A stretch of DNA of 64,000 nucleotides from DASSUW01 sp963830725. GTDB lineage: Bacteria > Actinomycetota > Thermoleophilia > Solirubrobacterales > Solirubrobacteraceae. This document shows, piece after piece, positions 24,915 through 32,968 of the stretch; position 1 is the first letter of the stretch; every line of letters starts with the position of its first letter. Position numbers and translations under genes: made by a program. The DNA lies in NCBI GenBank assembly GCA_963830725.1, contig CAWHNO010000015.1, positions 186,001 to 250,000 of the forward strand. The letters are read 5' to 3'. Below the pieces are notes generated by a model that was not told the DNA's origin, ran no database searches, and saw nothing but the letters and a program-made list of their open reading frames with translations.

Positions 24915-26096
24915 TCAGGCCCGGGCAGCGCGCCAGGCCTCGCGCAGCTTCAGCGAGGAGCCGGTGCGCAGGATGCCGCCGGAGTAGATGCGGGCGGCGA
25001 GCGGGATCAGCGCGATGCTGGCCCCGATCGTGACCGCCAGCGAGGCGACGATCTCCCACGTCGGGACGTCGCCGGTCACGATCCGGGGCGGCATCGTGAG
25101 GGGCGCCGTCATCGGGATGAAGGCCGTGATGTGGGCGAGCGTGCCGTCGGGGTCTTCGAGCACGGCGAACCCGATGAAGAAGGCGACGAGGATGGTCAGC
25201 GTCAGCGGCGTCATCGACGACTGCAGCTCCTCCTGGCGCGGCACCAGCGCCCCGGCGCAGGCGAACGCGCACGCGTAGAAGGCGTAGCCGACCACGAACC
25301 AGGCGAGCGCGAGCGCCGCAGCGCTCAACGTCGAGGCGTCGACCTCGACCACCCCGACCGCCTGCGCGACCCCCAGTCCGATGGCCACGGTCAGCAGCAG
25401 GTTGCCGAGCCCGAGTAGGCCGATCCCGATCACCTTGCCCGCCAGCAGGTTCCTGGGGCGGATCGTCGACAGCACGACCTCGACCACGCGCGAGGCCTTC
25501 TCCTCGACCACGCCGGCCGCCACCCAGTAGCCGTAGGTGAGCAGCTGGCCGTAGAGGACGAGGATGGCGAAGAACGCCACGCCGGCCTTGCCCTCGTCGT
25601 CCTCGTCGACCGCCTCGATCGTCGAGATCTCGAGCGGTGGCGGGGACAGCGCGCGCTGCGCCTCCTCGCCGGTCACGCCGGCCTGCTCGAGCGCATCGGC
25701 CGCCTGCACCTCGCGGTTGGCCGCCTGCAGCAACGTCACGAGCTCGTCGTCCGGCTCCTCCTTGGTGCGGATCTGACCGTTGGTGACGACGGCGTCGAGC
25801 GACCCGTCCTCGAGCGCGACGTCGGCCGGCGGCCCCGGGCTGCCGATCTGGCGGGCCTCGATCGTGACGTCGACCGCGCGGCCGGCGGCGGCGGCCGCCT
25901 CGACGACGACGCGCTCGCTCTCCACGGACCAGCCGACCTTGTAGCTCTCCTCGTCGCTCCCCAGGATCGCGGCGACGATCACCACGGCGACGATGATCAC
26001 GATGTTGATGCCGGTCGAGACGGCGAACGCCTTCTCGCGCACGCGCTCGGTGATCTCGCGCCGGACGACCAGCCGGGTCGCCTGGCGCCCGCTCAC
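24915..26096 (-). CDS. ABC-2 type permease, NatB-like
   Basis: This 393-residue membrane protein is the permease of an exporter. A first membrane segment (INIVIIVAVVIVAAILG) is followed by a large extracytoplasmic domain and five more segments near the C-terminus, the usual NatB layout. The segment VEEKASRVVEVVLSTIRPRN just after the domain is a family hallmark. The start ATG overlaps the ATPase stop in an ATGA arrangement, so the genes are coupled. NatAB exports sodium in Bacillus; substrate here is not known. Confidence 0.85.
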   Translation of the reverse strand: MSGRQATRLVVRREITERVREKAFAVSTGINIVIIVAVVIVAAILGSDEESYKVGWSVESERVVVEAAAAAGRAVDVTIEARQIGSPGPPADVALEDGSLDAVVTNGQIRTKEEPDDELVTLLQAANREVQAADALEQAGVTGEEAQRALSPPPLEISTIEAVDEDDEGKAGVAFFAILVLYGQLLTYGYWVAAGVVEEKASRVVEVVLSTIRPRNLLAGKVIGIGLLGLGNLLLTVAIGLGVAQAVGVVEVDASTLSAAALALAWFVVGYAFYACAFACAGALVPRQEELQSSMTPLTLTILVAFFIGFAVLEDPDGTLAHITAFIPMTAPLTMPPRIVTGDVPTWEIVASLAVTIGASIALIPLAARIYSGGILRTGSSLKLREAWRAARA

Positions 26097-26980
26097 TCCG
26101 CCACCGCCTCGCGGAAGAGATCGCTCAGCGTCGGCCGCTCGAGCGCGAAGTAGGTGACGCTGCCGGCGTCGCGCGCCGCGTCCAGCAGCGCGTCGGGGCC
26201 GATCCCGTCGTCGAGCGCCACCAGCACGCCCTTGGCCCCGCGGTCGACGACCTCGACGCCGGCGGGCAGCCAGTCATCGCCCGCGCCCTGGACCTCGACG
26301 CGGACGCGGCGTCCGTCGGCGCCGCGGTCGCGCAGCTCCTCGACGCGGCCGGAGGCCACCAGCCGGCCGTCCTTGATGATGGCCACCGCCTCGCACAGGC
26401 GCTCGACCAGCTCGAGCTGGTGCGAGGAGAACACCACCGGGACGCCGCGGGACGCATAGTCGGCCAAGACGCCGCTGAGCACGTCGACGCCGACCGGGTC
26501 GAGGCCCGAGAACGGCTCGTCGAGCACCAGCAGCTCGGGCTCGTGCACGAGCGCCGCCGCGAGCTGCACGCGCTGCTGGTTGCCGAGCGAGAGCTGCTCG
26601 ACGCGGTCGCCGGCGCGCTCGGTCAGCCCGAGGCGCTCGATCCACCCGTCGGCCGACTCAGCCGCCGACGCGCGGTCGCGCCCGTGCAGCCGCGCGAGGT
26701 AGACGAGCTGGTCGCGGACCCGCATCTTCGGGTATAGGCCGCGTTCCTCGGGCATGTACCCGAAGCGCCGCCGCATGTCGAAGTCCACCGGCGCGCCGCG
26801 GAACAGCACCTCGCCGCGGTCGGCCGCCAGCACACCGAGGACGATCCGCATGGTCGTGGTCTTGCCGGCGCCGTTCGGCCCGACGAACCCGAACATCTGG
26901 CCGGTCTCAACGGAGAACGAGACGCCGTCGAGGGCGACGACGTCTCCGTAGCGGCGCGCGAGGTCCCGCAGCTCGAGCAC
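26093..26980 (-). CDS. ABC transporter ATPase, NatA-like
   Basis: This is the nucleotide-binding subunit for the NatB-like permease. The 295-residue protein has Walker A GPNGAGKTTT, a signature region LSLGNQQRVQLAAALVHEP, Walker B LLVLDEPFSGLDPVGVDVL and the switch histidine in VVFSSHQLELVERL. The signature is LSLGN rather than LSGGQ, as seen in other NatA proteins. It starts with GTG. It lies 14 bases after the SepIVA-like gene, so it may share that transcript. Confidence 0.9.
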   Translation of the reverse strand: MLELRDLARRYGDVVALDGVSFSVETGQMFGFVGPNGAGKTTTMRIVLGVLAADRGEVLFRGAPVDFDMRRRFGYMPEERGLYPKMRVRDQLVYLARLHGRDRASAAESADGWIERLGLTERAGDRVEQLSLGNQQRVQLAAALVHEPELLVLDEPFSGLDPVGVDVLSGVLADYASRGVPVVFSSHQLELVERLCEAVAIIKDGRLVASGRVEELRDRGADGRRVRVEVQGAGDDWLPAGVEVVDRGAKGVLVALDDGIGPDALLDAARDAGSVTYFALERPTLSDLFREAVAE

Positions 26981-26994
26981 TGCCTACAGCTTGA

Positions 26995-27459
26995 TCAGCC
27001 CACTTCGGCAGGCTCGTCGCGGCCCTGCAGCCGCTCGCGCCCGCGCTGCACCGCGGCGATGAACTTCGAGAGGTTGACCTCGAGCGTGTTGAGGATCTCG
27101 TCCGCGTAGTCCTCGGCGCCGAGCCGGATCTCGCGCTCGCGGGCGCGCGCCTCGCCGATGATGTCCTCGGCCTGGCGCTCGGCCTCGCGCGTGACCTCCT
27201 GCTGGGAGACGAGCTGCTGCTGGCGCTCGCGCGCCTCCTTGACGATGCGCTCCGCCTCGCGCTTGGCCTCGGCCAGCATCTCCTGGCGCTCCTTGACGAT
27301 CCAGCGCGCCTGCTTGATCTCCTCTGGGATCGTGGCGCGCATCTGGTCGAGGATGTCGTAGATCTCCTCCTTGTCCACGCGCACCTGGTCCGTCAGGGGG
27401 ACCTGTTTGGCGTTGTGGACCAGATCGTCCAGCTTGTCGATGAGTACCAGGACGTCCAT
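26995..27459 (-). CDS. Coiled-coil cell-division protein, SepIVA/DivIVA-like
   Basis: This 154-residue protein begins MDVLVLIDKLDDLVHNAKQV, then PLTDQVRVDKEEIYDILDQM, and is mostly a charged coiled coil (AEAKREAERIVKEARERQQQ). This layout matches actinobacterial SepIVA, which acts in septation and polar membrane organisation in mycobacteria, and it is found next to coaD in several Gram-positive genomes. The function here is inferred from sequence layout and neighbour. It lies 16 bases from coaD and precedes the NatAB genes. Confidence 0.7.
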   Translation of the reverse strand: MDVLVLIDKLDDLVHNAKQVPLTDQVRVDKEEIYDILDQMRATIPEEIKQARWIVKERQEMLAEAKREAERIVKEARERQQQLVSQQEVTREAERQAEDIIGEARAREREIRLGAEDYADEILNTLEVNLSKFIAAVQRGRERLQGRDEPAEVG

Positions 27460-27475
27460 GGCGCTCCCTGTTTCG

Positions 27476-27973
27476 TCAGCGCGCCAGCGCTTCCTTCAAT
27501 CGCCGGGCAACCGGCTCTGGGACAAGATCGGAGACATCGCCACCGAACGTGGCGATCTCCTTCACTCCGCTCGAGGAGAGGAAACTGTACTGCGGCGACG
27601 CCATCAGGTAGATCGACTCGATGTCGGACGCCAGTTGGCGGTTGAGCTGGTTCATCTCGAGCTCGTACTCGAAATCGGAGATCGCGCGCAGGCCCTTGAC
27701 GATCGCCTTGGCCCCGCGCTGGCGGGCGAACTCGACCACGAGGTTGGAGAACGGCTCCACGCGCACGTTTCCCAGATGCCCCGTCGCGGCCTCGATGAAC
27801 CCGATCCGCTCCTCGGCGCTGAACAGCGACTTGCTCTTGCGCACGGAGGCGTTGACGACGGCCACGATCAGCTCGTCGAACATGTACGAGGCGCGCGTGA
27901 TCACGTCGACGTGCCCGTGCGTGATCGGGTCATAAGAGCCGGGGCAGACGGCGATACGGGGGTCAGGGGCCAT
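27476..27973 (-). CDS. coaD: Phosphopantetheine adenylyltransferase
   Basis: CoaD makes dephospho-CoA from 4'-phosphopantetheine and ATP, the penultimate step of CoA synthesis. The 165-residue protein has the nucleotidyl transferase motif GSYDPITHGHVDVITRA, KGLRAISDFEYELEMNQLNR and YSFLSSSGVKEIATFGGDVS. All key residues look present. Its ATG lies inside the end of rsmD (11-base overlap), so the two are translated together. The order rsmD-coaD is widely conserved. Confidence 0.95.
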   Translation of the reverse strand: MAPDPRIAVCPGSYDPITHGHVDVITRASYMFDELIVAVVNASVRKSKSLFSAEERIGFIEAATGHLGNVRVEPFSNLVVEFARQRGAKAIVKGLRAISDFEYELEMNQLNRQLASDIESIYLMASPQYSFLSSSGVKEIATFGGDVSDLVPEPVARRLKEALAR

Positions 27974-28496
27974 GGATGCGGATCAGTGTGTCGCCGTAGC
28001 GGCGCTCGTCGAGGATAGGAAGACCGAGTTCCAGCGGTGCGCGGCGATCGCTCTCGGCGACCACCGCAGCGCCGGAAGCCAACACCGCCGGCAGCGCCGT
28101 CGTGAGCTCGCTTCCCAGGCGCCCCGCCAACCGGTAGGGCGGGTCGAGGAAGACGAGATCGTATTGACGCGCGGCCGCGGATGCGCCGCCGAGGAAGCGG
28201 CGGGCGTCGGAGCGGCGGACCTCGGCGCTCGCGCCGAGCGCCTCGAGGTTGGCGCGCAGGGCGCGGATCGCCGCAGGCGCGGTGTCCACGAACGTCGCGG
28301 CGGCCGCGCCGCGTGACAGCGCCTCGATCCCGAGCGCGCCCGAGCCGGCGAAGAGGTCGAGCACCTGCGCGCCCTCGACTCGGGCCCCGAGCACCGAGAA
28401 CAGCGCCTCGCGCACCCGGTCCGAGGTCGGCCGTGTGGCCTCGCCGGGCGGGGCCTGGAGCCGCCGCCCGCGGTACCGGCCCGCGATCACGCGCAC
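27963..28496 (-). CDS. rsmD: 16S rRNA (guanine(966)-N(2))-methyltransferase RsmD
   Basis: RsmD methylates G966 of 16S rRNA. The 177-residue protein opens with MRVIAGRYRGRRLQAPPG, followed by RPTSDRVREALFSVLG, the SAM-binding DLFAGSGALGIEALSRGA and the catalytic DLVFLDPPY. It starts with GTG one base after the phospholipase-like gene ends. In most genomes recG is the next gene; here a 2-kb pair of unrelated genes lies between. Confidence 0.95.
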   Translation of the reverse strand: MRVIAGRYRGRRLQAPPGEATRPTSDRVREALFSVLGARVEGAQVLDLFAGSGALGIEALSRGAAAATFVDTAPAAIRALRANLEALGASAEVRRSDARRFLGGASAAARQYDLVFLDPPYRLAGRLGSELTTALPAVLASGAAVVAESDRRAPLELGLPILDERRYGDTLIRIHGP

Positions 28497-28497
28497 A

Positions 28498-30081
28498 TCA
28501 CGCGGGAGCGGCGCTGAAGAGCCGCCGCTCCTTCTCCTCGGGCGAGCCGGCGACGTAGAACGCCTGTGCCCACGAGTCGTCGGGCGCGAGGTGCTTCTTC
28601 GGCGTGCCGCGCAGCCGGTAGTGGTTGAAGAGGCGCATGAAATCGGTCAGGTAGATGTCCGCCGCGCGCTGGTCGCCGCGGATGATCAGCATGTTCTCGT
28701 CGTTCGTCTTGCTCGACTCGTCGCTCCAGTTGGCCGAGCCGGTGACGATCAGCGGGTCGCTCGTGAGCGGGTCGACGAGCATCAGCTTCGTGTGGATGTA
28801 GTCGAGCCGGTTGAGATGCCGCAGGGCGTTCGCGATCCACGTCCGGTAGGCGCCGGTCCCCTCGAAGCCGCCGGCCGACAGCACGTTCCCGGGCTCGCGC
28901 CGCACGGCCTCGACCTGGCCCTTGAACGTGTCGAGCAGCAGGTATCGCAGGTACGGGCGCCGGCCCGCGAAGACAGGCGCGATCTCGGCCGTCAGGCCGA
29001 AGGCGGCGGTCAGGAACACGGCCTGCTGCGCGCTGTCCGCGAGCCGTACGTACCACGCGAGCGAGTCGAGTGCACTGCGCGGGCTGAACACCGTCGGCGT
29101 GCTGCCGCGCCGCGGGCGCGTGGCACGGAAGCTCGGCGCCGGGTCGTTGAAGGGCCGGAAGGCCTTGCGCTCGGGGTCGGTCGCGAGCTTCTTCCAGTAG
29201 CGCAGGTAGCGCTGGGCGACGATCCGGTCGCGCACGCGGTGGCCCACGTTGGCGTGGCCGAAGATCCCGCCCTCGGTGATGTTGGTCGAGCCCGTCCAGA
29301 CCTCGAGCGGCACCCCGTCGCGCAGCAGCACGATGAACTTGTTGTGGCCGATGCTGATCCTCGTGCGCGGGATCGTCTGGGCGTCGAGCCCGGCGGCCGC
29401 GATGGCGATCGGGTTGTCGCGCGCCGTGCCGCGGCCCTTGACGGTGTCGACCACGATCTTCACGTCGGCGCCGGCGTCAGCGGCGATCTTGAACGCGTCG
29501 AGCACCGGCCGGTACTCGAACTCGTACATCGCGGCCCGCAGCGCGAAGTGGCTGTCGACGGCCTGCCCGATGAAGCCGAGCAGCGCCTCCTCCAGCCCGC
29601 GCGAGAGCCAGCGGTAGGCCTCGCGGTTCGGGACCTTGTCGGGCCTGACGTCCTTGAACCGCGCCTGGTAGGCGTCCGAGGCCGCGACGCCGCGGTTGAA
29701 GAAGACGCCGTGCGTGCCGTCGTCGGGGGTCTCGGTGCTGACCTGCGCCCGCACCGACGCTCCCCGCGTGGGCCGCGCGGACGTCCCGTACATCGCGGTC
29801 ACCGTGTAGGTGTAGGTGTGCTCGGGCTTGGCCGCGTAGTCGCCCCACACGAAGGACTGGATCGGGTTGCGCGCACTCGAGTGGTCACCGTCGCTGTGCT
29901 CGAACATGAGCGGGTTCTCGAGCGTGCGGACCTCGGCCTCGGTGTGGTCGACTCGCTCGATGCAGAAGCCCAGCAGCCCCGCGACCTGCGACGCGTCGAC
30001 GCTCATGCCCAGCACCACGACGTACGTGCCCGCCACGAGCTGGAGTGAGAGGCCGGTCCCGGCTGGGGCGAAGACGCGCAT
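28498..30081 (-). CDS. Phospholipase D-like protein with two HKD motifs
   Basis: This 527-residue protein has an N-terminal fibronectin-like or beta-rich region (about 1-150), then two phospholipase D modules. The first has GHNKFIVLLRDG with WTGSTNITEGGIFGHAN; the second has YIHTKLMLVDP with IVTGSANWSDESSKTNDENM. The paired H-x-K patterns form one active site, which cleaves or transfers phosphodiester bonds in lipids or nucleic acids. No signal peptide is visible. The ATG overlaps the stop of the glycolipid-binding-family gene by one base, so the two likely function together. Confidence 0.85.
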   Translation of the reverse strand: MRVFAPAGTGLSLQLVAGTYVVVLGMSVDASQVAGLLGFCIERVDHTEAEVRTLENPLMFEHSDGDHSSARNPIQSFVWGDYAAKPEHTYTYTVTAMYGTSARPTRGASVRAQVSTETPDDGTHGVFFNRGVAASDAYQARFKDVRPDKVPNREAYRWLSRGLEEALLGFIGQAVDSHFALRAAMYEFEYRPVLDAFKIAADAGADVKIVVDTVKGRGTARDNPIAIAAAGLDAQTIPRTRISIGHNKFIVLLRDGVPLEVWTGSTNITEGGIFGHANVGHRVRDRIVAQRYLRYWKKLATDPERKAFRPFNDPAPSFRATRPRRGSTPTVFSPRSALDSLAWYVRLADSAQQAVFLTAAFGLTAEIAPVFAGRRPYLRYLLLDTFKGQVEAVRREPGNVLSAGGFEGTGAYRTWIANALRHLNRLDYIHTKLMLVDPLTSDPLIVTGSANWSDESSKTNDENMLIIRGDQRAADIYLTDFMRLFNHYRLRGTPKKHLAPDDSWAQAFYVAGSPEEKERRLFSAAPA

Positions 30082-30614
30082 CAGCCGACTCGCCGGGCCA
30101 GCCCCGGATAGACGATCACGAGCCCGTCGGCGTCGAGCTCGAGGTCGGCCGTGAAGTCCTCGTCGTCGCTGAAGCGCACGCGCCCCGGGGCGAGGTGCTC
30201 GTAGCGCTGCTGCGCGCGGTGCACCTTCAGGTCGGGCAGCGAGACCCACGCCATGGCGAAGCCGACCGTACCGGGTTGCTCGTGCAGCCGGTGGCGGCGG
30301 ACCGGCATCAGGTTGGTGAGTGGCGAGAAGGCGAGGTCGCAGTCGAGCGCGCCCTCGAGCTCGGCGGCGTTCTCGACCCCCGCCCAGTTGCCCTTGCCGT
30401 CGTGGCGCAGCTCGAGCGAGCCGACGCCGGCGACCTCCACGAGCAGCCTCCGCGTGACCCATCCCTTGCGGGCCTCCAGCTCGTAGGCGGCGCGGTACGG
30501 GCGCGGGTCGGCGCCGAGCTGGGCGCCGGTCGCCGCCAGCCCGTCCTCGCCGAGTGCGAGCTCGCACACCTCGGTGCGCCACTGCGGCTCGCCGTTCCAC
30601 GCCACGCGCGTCAT
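30081..30614 (-). CDS. Putative glycolipid-binding family protein (DUF1089-type)
   Basis: The 177-residue protein matches the putative glycolipid-binding family in its spacing of conserved words: AYELEARKGWVTRRLLVEV, then DLAFSPLTNLMPVRRHRL, MAWVSLPDLKVHRAQQRYEH and a final VIVYPGLARR. It has no signal peptide. Its biochemical role is not established. Coupling with a phospholipase D-like protein by a one-base overlap suggests lipid handling. Both genes lie between rsmD and recG, which are normally adjacent. Confidence 0.75.
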   Translation of the reverse strand: MTRVAWNGEPQWRTEVCELALGEDGLAATGAQLGADPRPYRAAYELEARKGWVTRRLLVEVAGVGSLELRHDGKGNWAGVENAAELEGALDCDLAFSPLTNLMPVRRHRLHEQPGTVGFAMAWVSLPDLKVHRAQQRYEHLAPGRVRFSDDEDFTADLELDADGLVIVYPGLARRVG

Positions 30615-30630
30615 CGGCGCACAGCGTATT

Positions 30631-32748
30631 TCAGGCCGGGATGGGCTCCAGCGCGTCGGCGCCGAACGCCGCCACCAGCGCCTCCGCGATCAGCGCGTGC
30701 TCGGGCTGGTCCAGCTCGGCGTCGTCGTCGAGGATCTGCCGTGCGCGCATCCGCGCGCGCTCGAGCAGCTCGACGTCCTCGGGCAGGCGCGCGAAGCGGA
30801 AGGCCTGTAGTCCGGACTGGCGGGTTCCGAGCATCTCCCCCTCGCCCCGCAGGTCGAGGTCGATCTCGGCCAGCTCGAACCCGTCGCGGTGCTTGGCCAG
30901 CGCGCGCAGGCGGGGCGACTCCTTGGGCCCGAACAGCAGGCAGAGCGACTCGTGCTCGCCGCGCCCGATCCGGCCGCGTAGCTGGTGCAGCTGCGAGATC
31001 CCGTAGCGCTCGGCGTCCTCGACGAGCATGACGGTGGCGTTCGGGACGTCGATGCCGACCTCGATCACCGTGGTGGCGACGAGCACGTCGGCGCCGCCGG
31101 CCGCGAACGCGGCCATTGACTCCTGCTTCTCGCGCGGGCGCATCTGGCCGTGCAGCAGCACGACCTCGAAGTCGCGCAGCTCGCCCGCCTTCAGCCGCTC
31201 GTACTCGGCGGTGGCGGCGCGCGCCTGCAGCGCCTCGGACTCCTCCACAAGCGGGCAGACCACGAACGCCTGGTGGCCGGCGCGCAGCTCCTCGCGTATG
31301 CGCTCGTACGCGCGGGAGCGTTCGGCCTCGGTGGCGCACACGTGGGTGTGGATCGGCCGGCGGCCGGCGGGCAGCTCGCGCAGCACGGTCACGTCGAGGT
31401 CGCCATACGCGGTCAGGGCGAGCGTGCGCGGGATCGGCGTCGCCGTCATGTGCAGCACGTGCGGGGCGAGACGATCCGGAGCCTTGCGGTCCAGCGCGCG
31501 CCGCTGGTTGACGCCGAAGCGATGCTGCTCGTCGACGACCGCGACCGCCAGGCGGTCGAACTCGACGGCCTCCTCGATCAGCGCATGCGTCCCGACCAGC
31601 AGCTTGAGCTCGCCGCTCGCGAGCTTGCCGAGCAGGTCGGCGCGGCGGCCGCCGGGCGTCGAGCCGGTGAGCAGCGCGGTCTGCACGAGCTCGCCGGGCA
31701 TCAGCGCCTGGAGCGTGGCGAAGTGCTGCTCGGCGAGCGTCTCGGTGGGCGCCATCAGCGCGGCCTGGGCGCCCGACTCGACGGCCCGCAGCATCGCGTG
31801 GACCGCGACCACGGTCTTGCCGGAGCCGACCTCGCCCATGAGCAGGCGCTGCATCGGCCGGTCGCGCGTGAGCTCCTCGTCCACAGCGGCCATCGCCTTG
31901 CGCTGGTCGCTCGTCGGCTCGAACGGCAGCGAGTCGGCCAGCCAGCGGGCGGTCAGCTCGCCGGGCGGCGCGAGCGGCGTCGCGCGCGATCCCTCGCGCC
32001 GGCGCGCGCGGCGCCGCAGCAGCGCGATCTGGAGCAGGAGCAGCTCGTCGTAGGCGAGCCGGCGGCGGCCGCCCTCGTGGTCCCCGAAGTGCGCGGCGTC
32101 GAGCGCCGCCGGGCGGTCGGGCAGGCCGTCGCGCGCACGCAGGCGCGCCGGCAGCGGCTCGAGCGCCTCCTGGGCGGCGCCGCGCCACTCGCGCACGAGC
32201 GCCAGGATCTGCGTCGACGACAGGCCCTCGGTGGCCGGGTAGGTGGCGACCTCGGTGGCGGCCGAGCCGACGGCCTCCCCGGTCGGCGCGTGGAACTGCA
32301 CGCGGAAGCGGTTGCGGGCCTCGTACTTGCCCTGCAGCAGCAGCCGCGCCGGCGGCCGGTACTTGCGCTCCAGCCACGGCTGGTTGAAGAACGTCGCCTT
32401 CATCGTGCCGGTCTCGTCCGCCACCACGGCCTCCACCAGCGGGCGCATCCCGCGCCGCCGCACCGGGCGGCTGGCGATCGAGCGCACCTCGACGACGACG
32501 GTCGCGGTCTCCCCCGGGCTCAGCTCGATGATCGTGCGAGCGTCCTGCCGGTCGCGCGGCAGGTGCTCGAGCAGGTCGCCGATCGTGTTGAGCCCGAGCC
32601 GCTCGGCGGCGGCGGCCGCCTTGGCGGGCTTGACGTTCAGCGGGGTTTGCAGGCGCGACGGGCGCGGGTAGCGCGGTGGCCCGACGGCCTTCAGCTCGTC
32701 GTCGCTGAGCGGTTCGTTCGTCGCGAACGCCGTGGGCACGCCGTGCAT
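30631..32748 (-). CDS. recG: ATP-dependent DNA helicase RecG
   Basis: RecG remodels stalled replication forks and Holliday junctions. The 705-residue protein has an N-terminal wedge/OB region, helicase motif I MGEVGSGKTVVAVHAMLR, motif II VVDEQHRFGVNQR, motif III LHMTATPIPRTLALTAYGD, and motif VI QLHQLRGRIGRGEHESLCLL. The length and order are typical. ATG 32748 is used. Repeat copy D lies just upstream, between recG and the DAK2-domain gene that it normally adjoins. Confidence 0.95.
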   Translation of the reverse strand: MHGVPTAFATNEPLSDDELKAVGPPRYPRPSRLQTPLNVKPAKAAAAAERLGLNTIGDLLEHLPRDRQDARTIIELSPGETATVVVEVRSIASRPVRRRGMRPLVEAVVADETGTMKATFFNQPWLERKYRPPARLLLQGKYEARNRFRVQFHAPTGEAVGSAATEVATYPATEGLSSTQILALVREWRGAAQEALEPLPARLRARDGLPDRPAALDAAHFGDHEGGRRRLAYDELLLLQIALLRRRARRREGSRATPLAPPGELTARWLADSLPFEPTSDQRKAMAAVDEELTRDRPMQRLLMGEVGSGKTVVAVHAMLRAVESGAQAALMAPTETLAEQHFATLQALMPGELVQTALLTGSTPGGRRADLLGKLASGELKLLVGTHALIEEAVEFDRLAVAVVDEQHRFGVNQRRALDRKAPDRLAPHVLHMTATPIPRTLALTAYGDLDVTVLRELPAGRRPIHTHVCATEAERSRAYERIREELRAGHQAFVVCPLVEESEALQARAATAEYERLKAGELRDFEVVLLHGQMRPREKQESMAAFAAGGADVLVATTVIEVGIDVPNATVMLVEDAERYGISQLHQLRGRIGRGEHESLCLLFGPKESPRLRALAKHRDGFELAEIDLDLRGEGEMLGTRQSGLQAFRFARLPEDVELLERARMRARQILDDDAELDQPEHALIAEALVAAFGADALEPIPA

Positions 32749-32767
32749 TGTTGCCGGGCGGCGGGAC

Positions 32768-32955
32768 GAACTTCGGCATTGAGGGAGGCGGGATCGACCG
32801 CGCGGGCGCCGATTGACGAGTTTGTACGGCTCAGGCTGACAAACCCATCATTCCGCGTCCGATTGATGGGTTTGTGCCCGTGGAGGAACAAACCCGACAA
32901 TCGGCAGGCCGTGCGGTCGATCCACCGCCGCCCTACCCAGCCGCAGTTGACGTTC
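32768..32955. repeat. Nested palindromic intergenic element, copy D
   Basis: This 188-base copy has left end GAACTTCGGCATTGAGGG and right end CAGCCGCAGTTGACGTTC. Hairpin 1 pairs 32814-32825 with 32839-32850 and carries the same 13-base loop as hairpin 1 of copy C. Hairpin 2 pairs 32861-32875 with 32888-32902. The TCGGCAGG block follows. It separates recG from the DAK2 gene. Confidence 0.88.
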
Positions 32956-32968
32956 GCCGAGCCCGCCG

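Noticed and set aside
32749..32779. Start of recG at MPKF inside repeat copy D
   Set aside because: That frame is not the RecG frame; RecG begins at ATG 32748.
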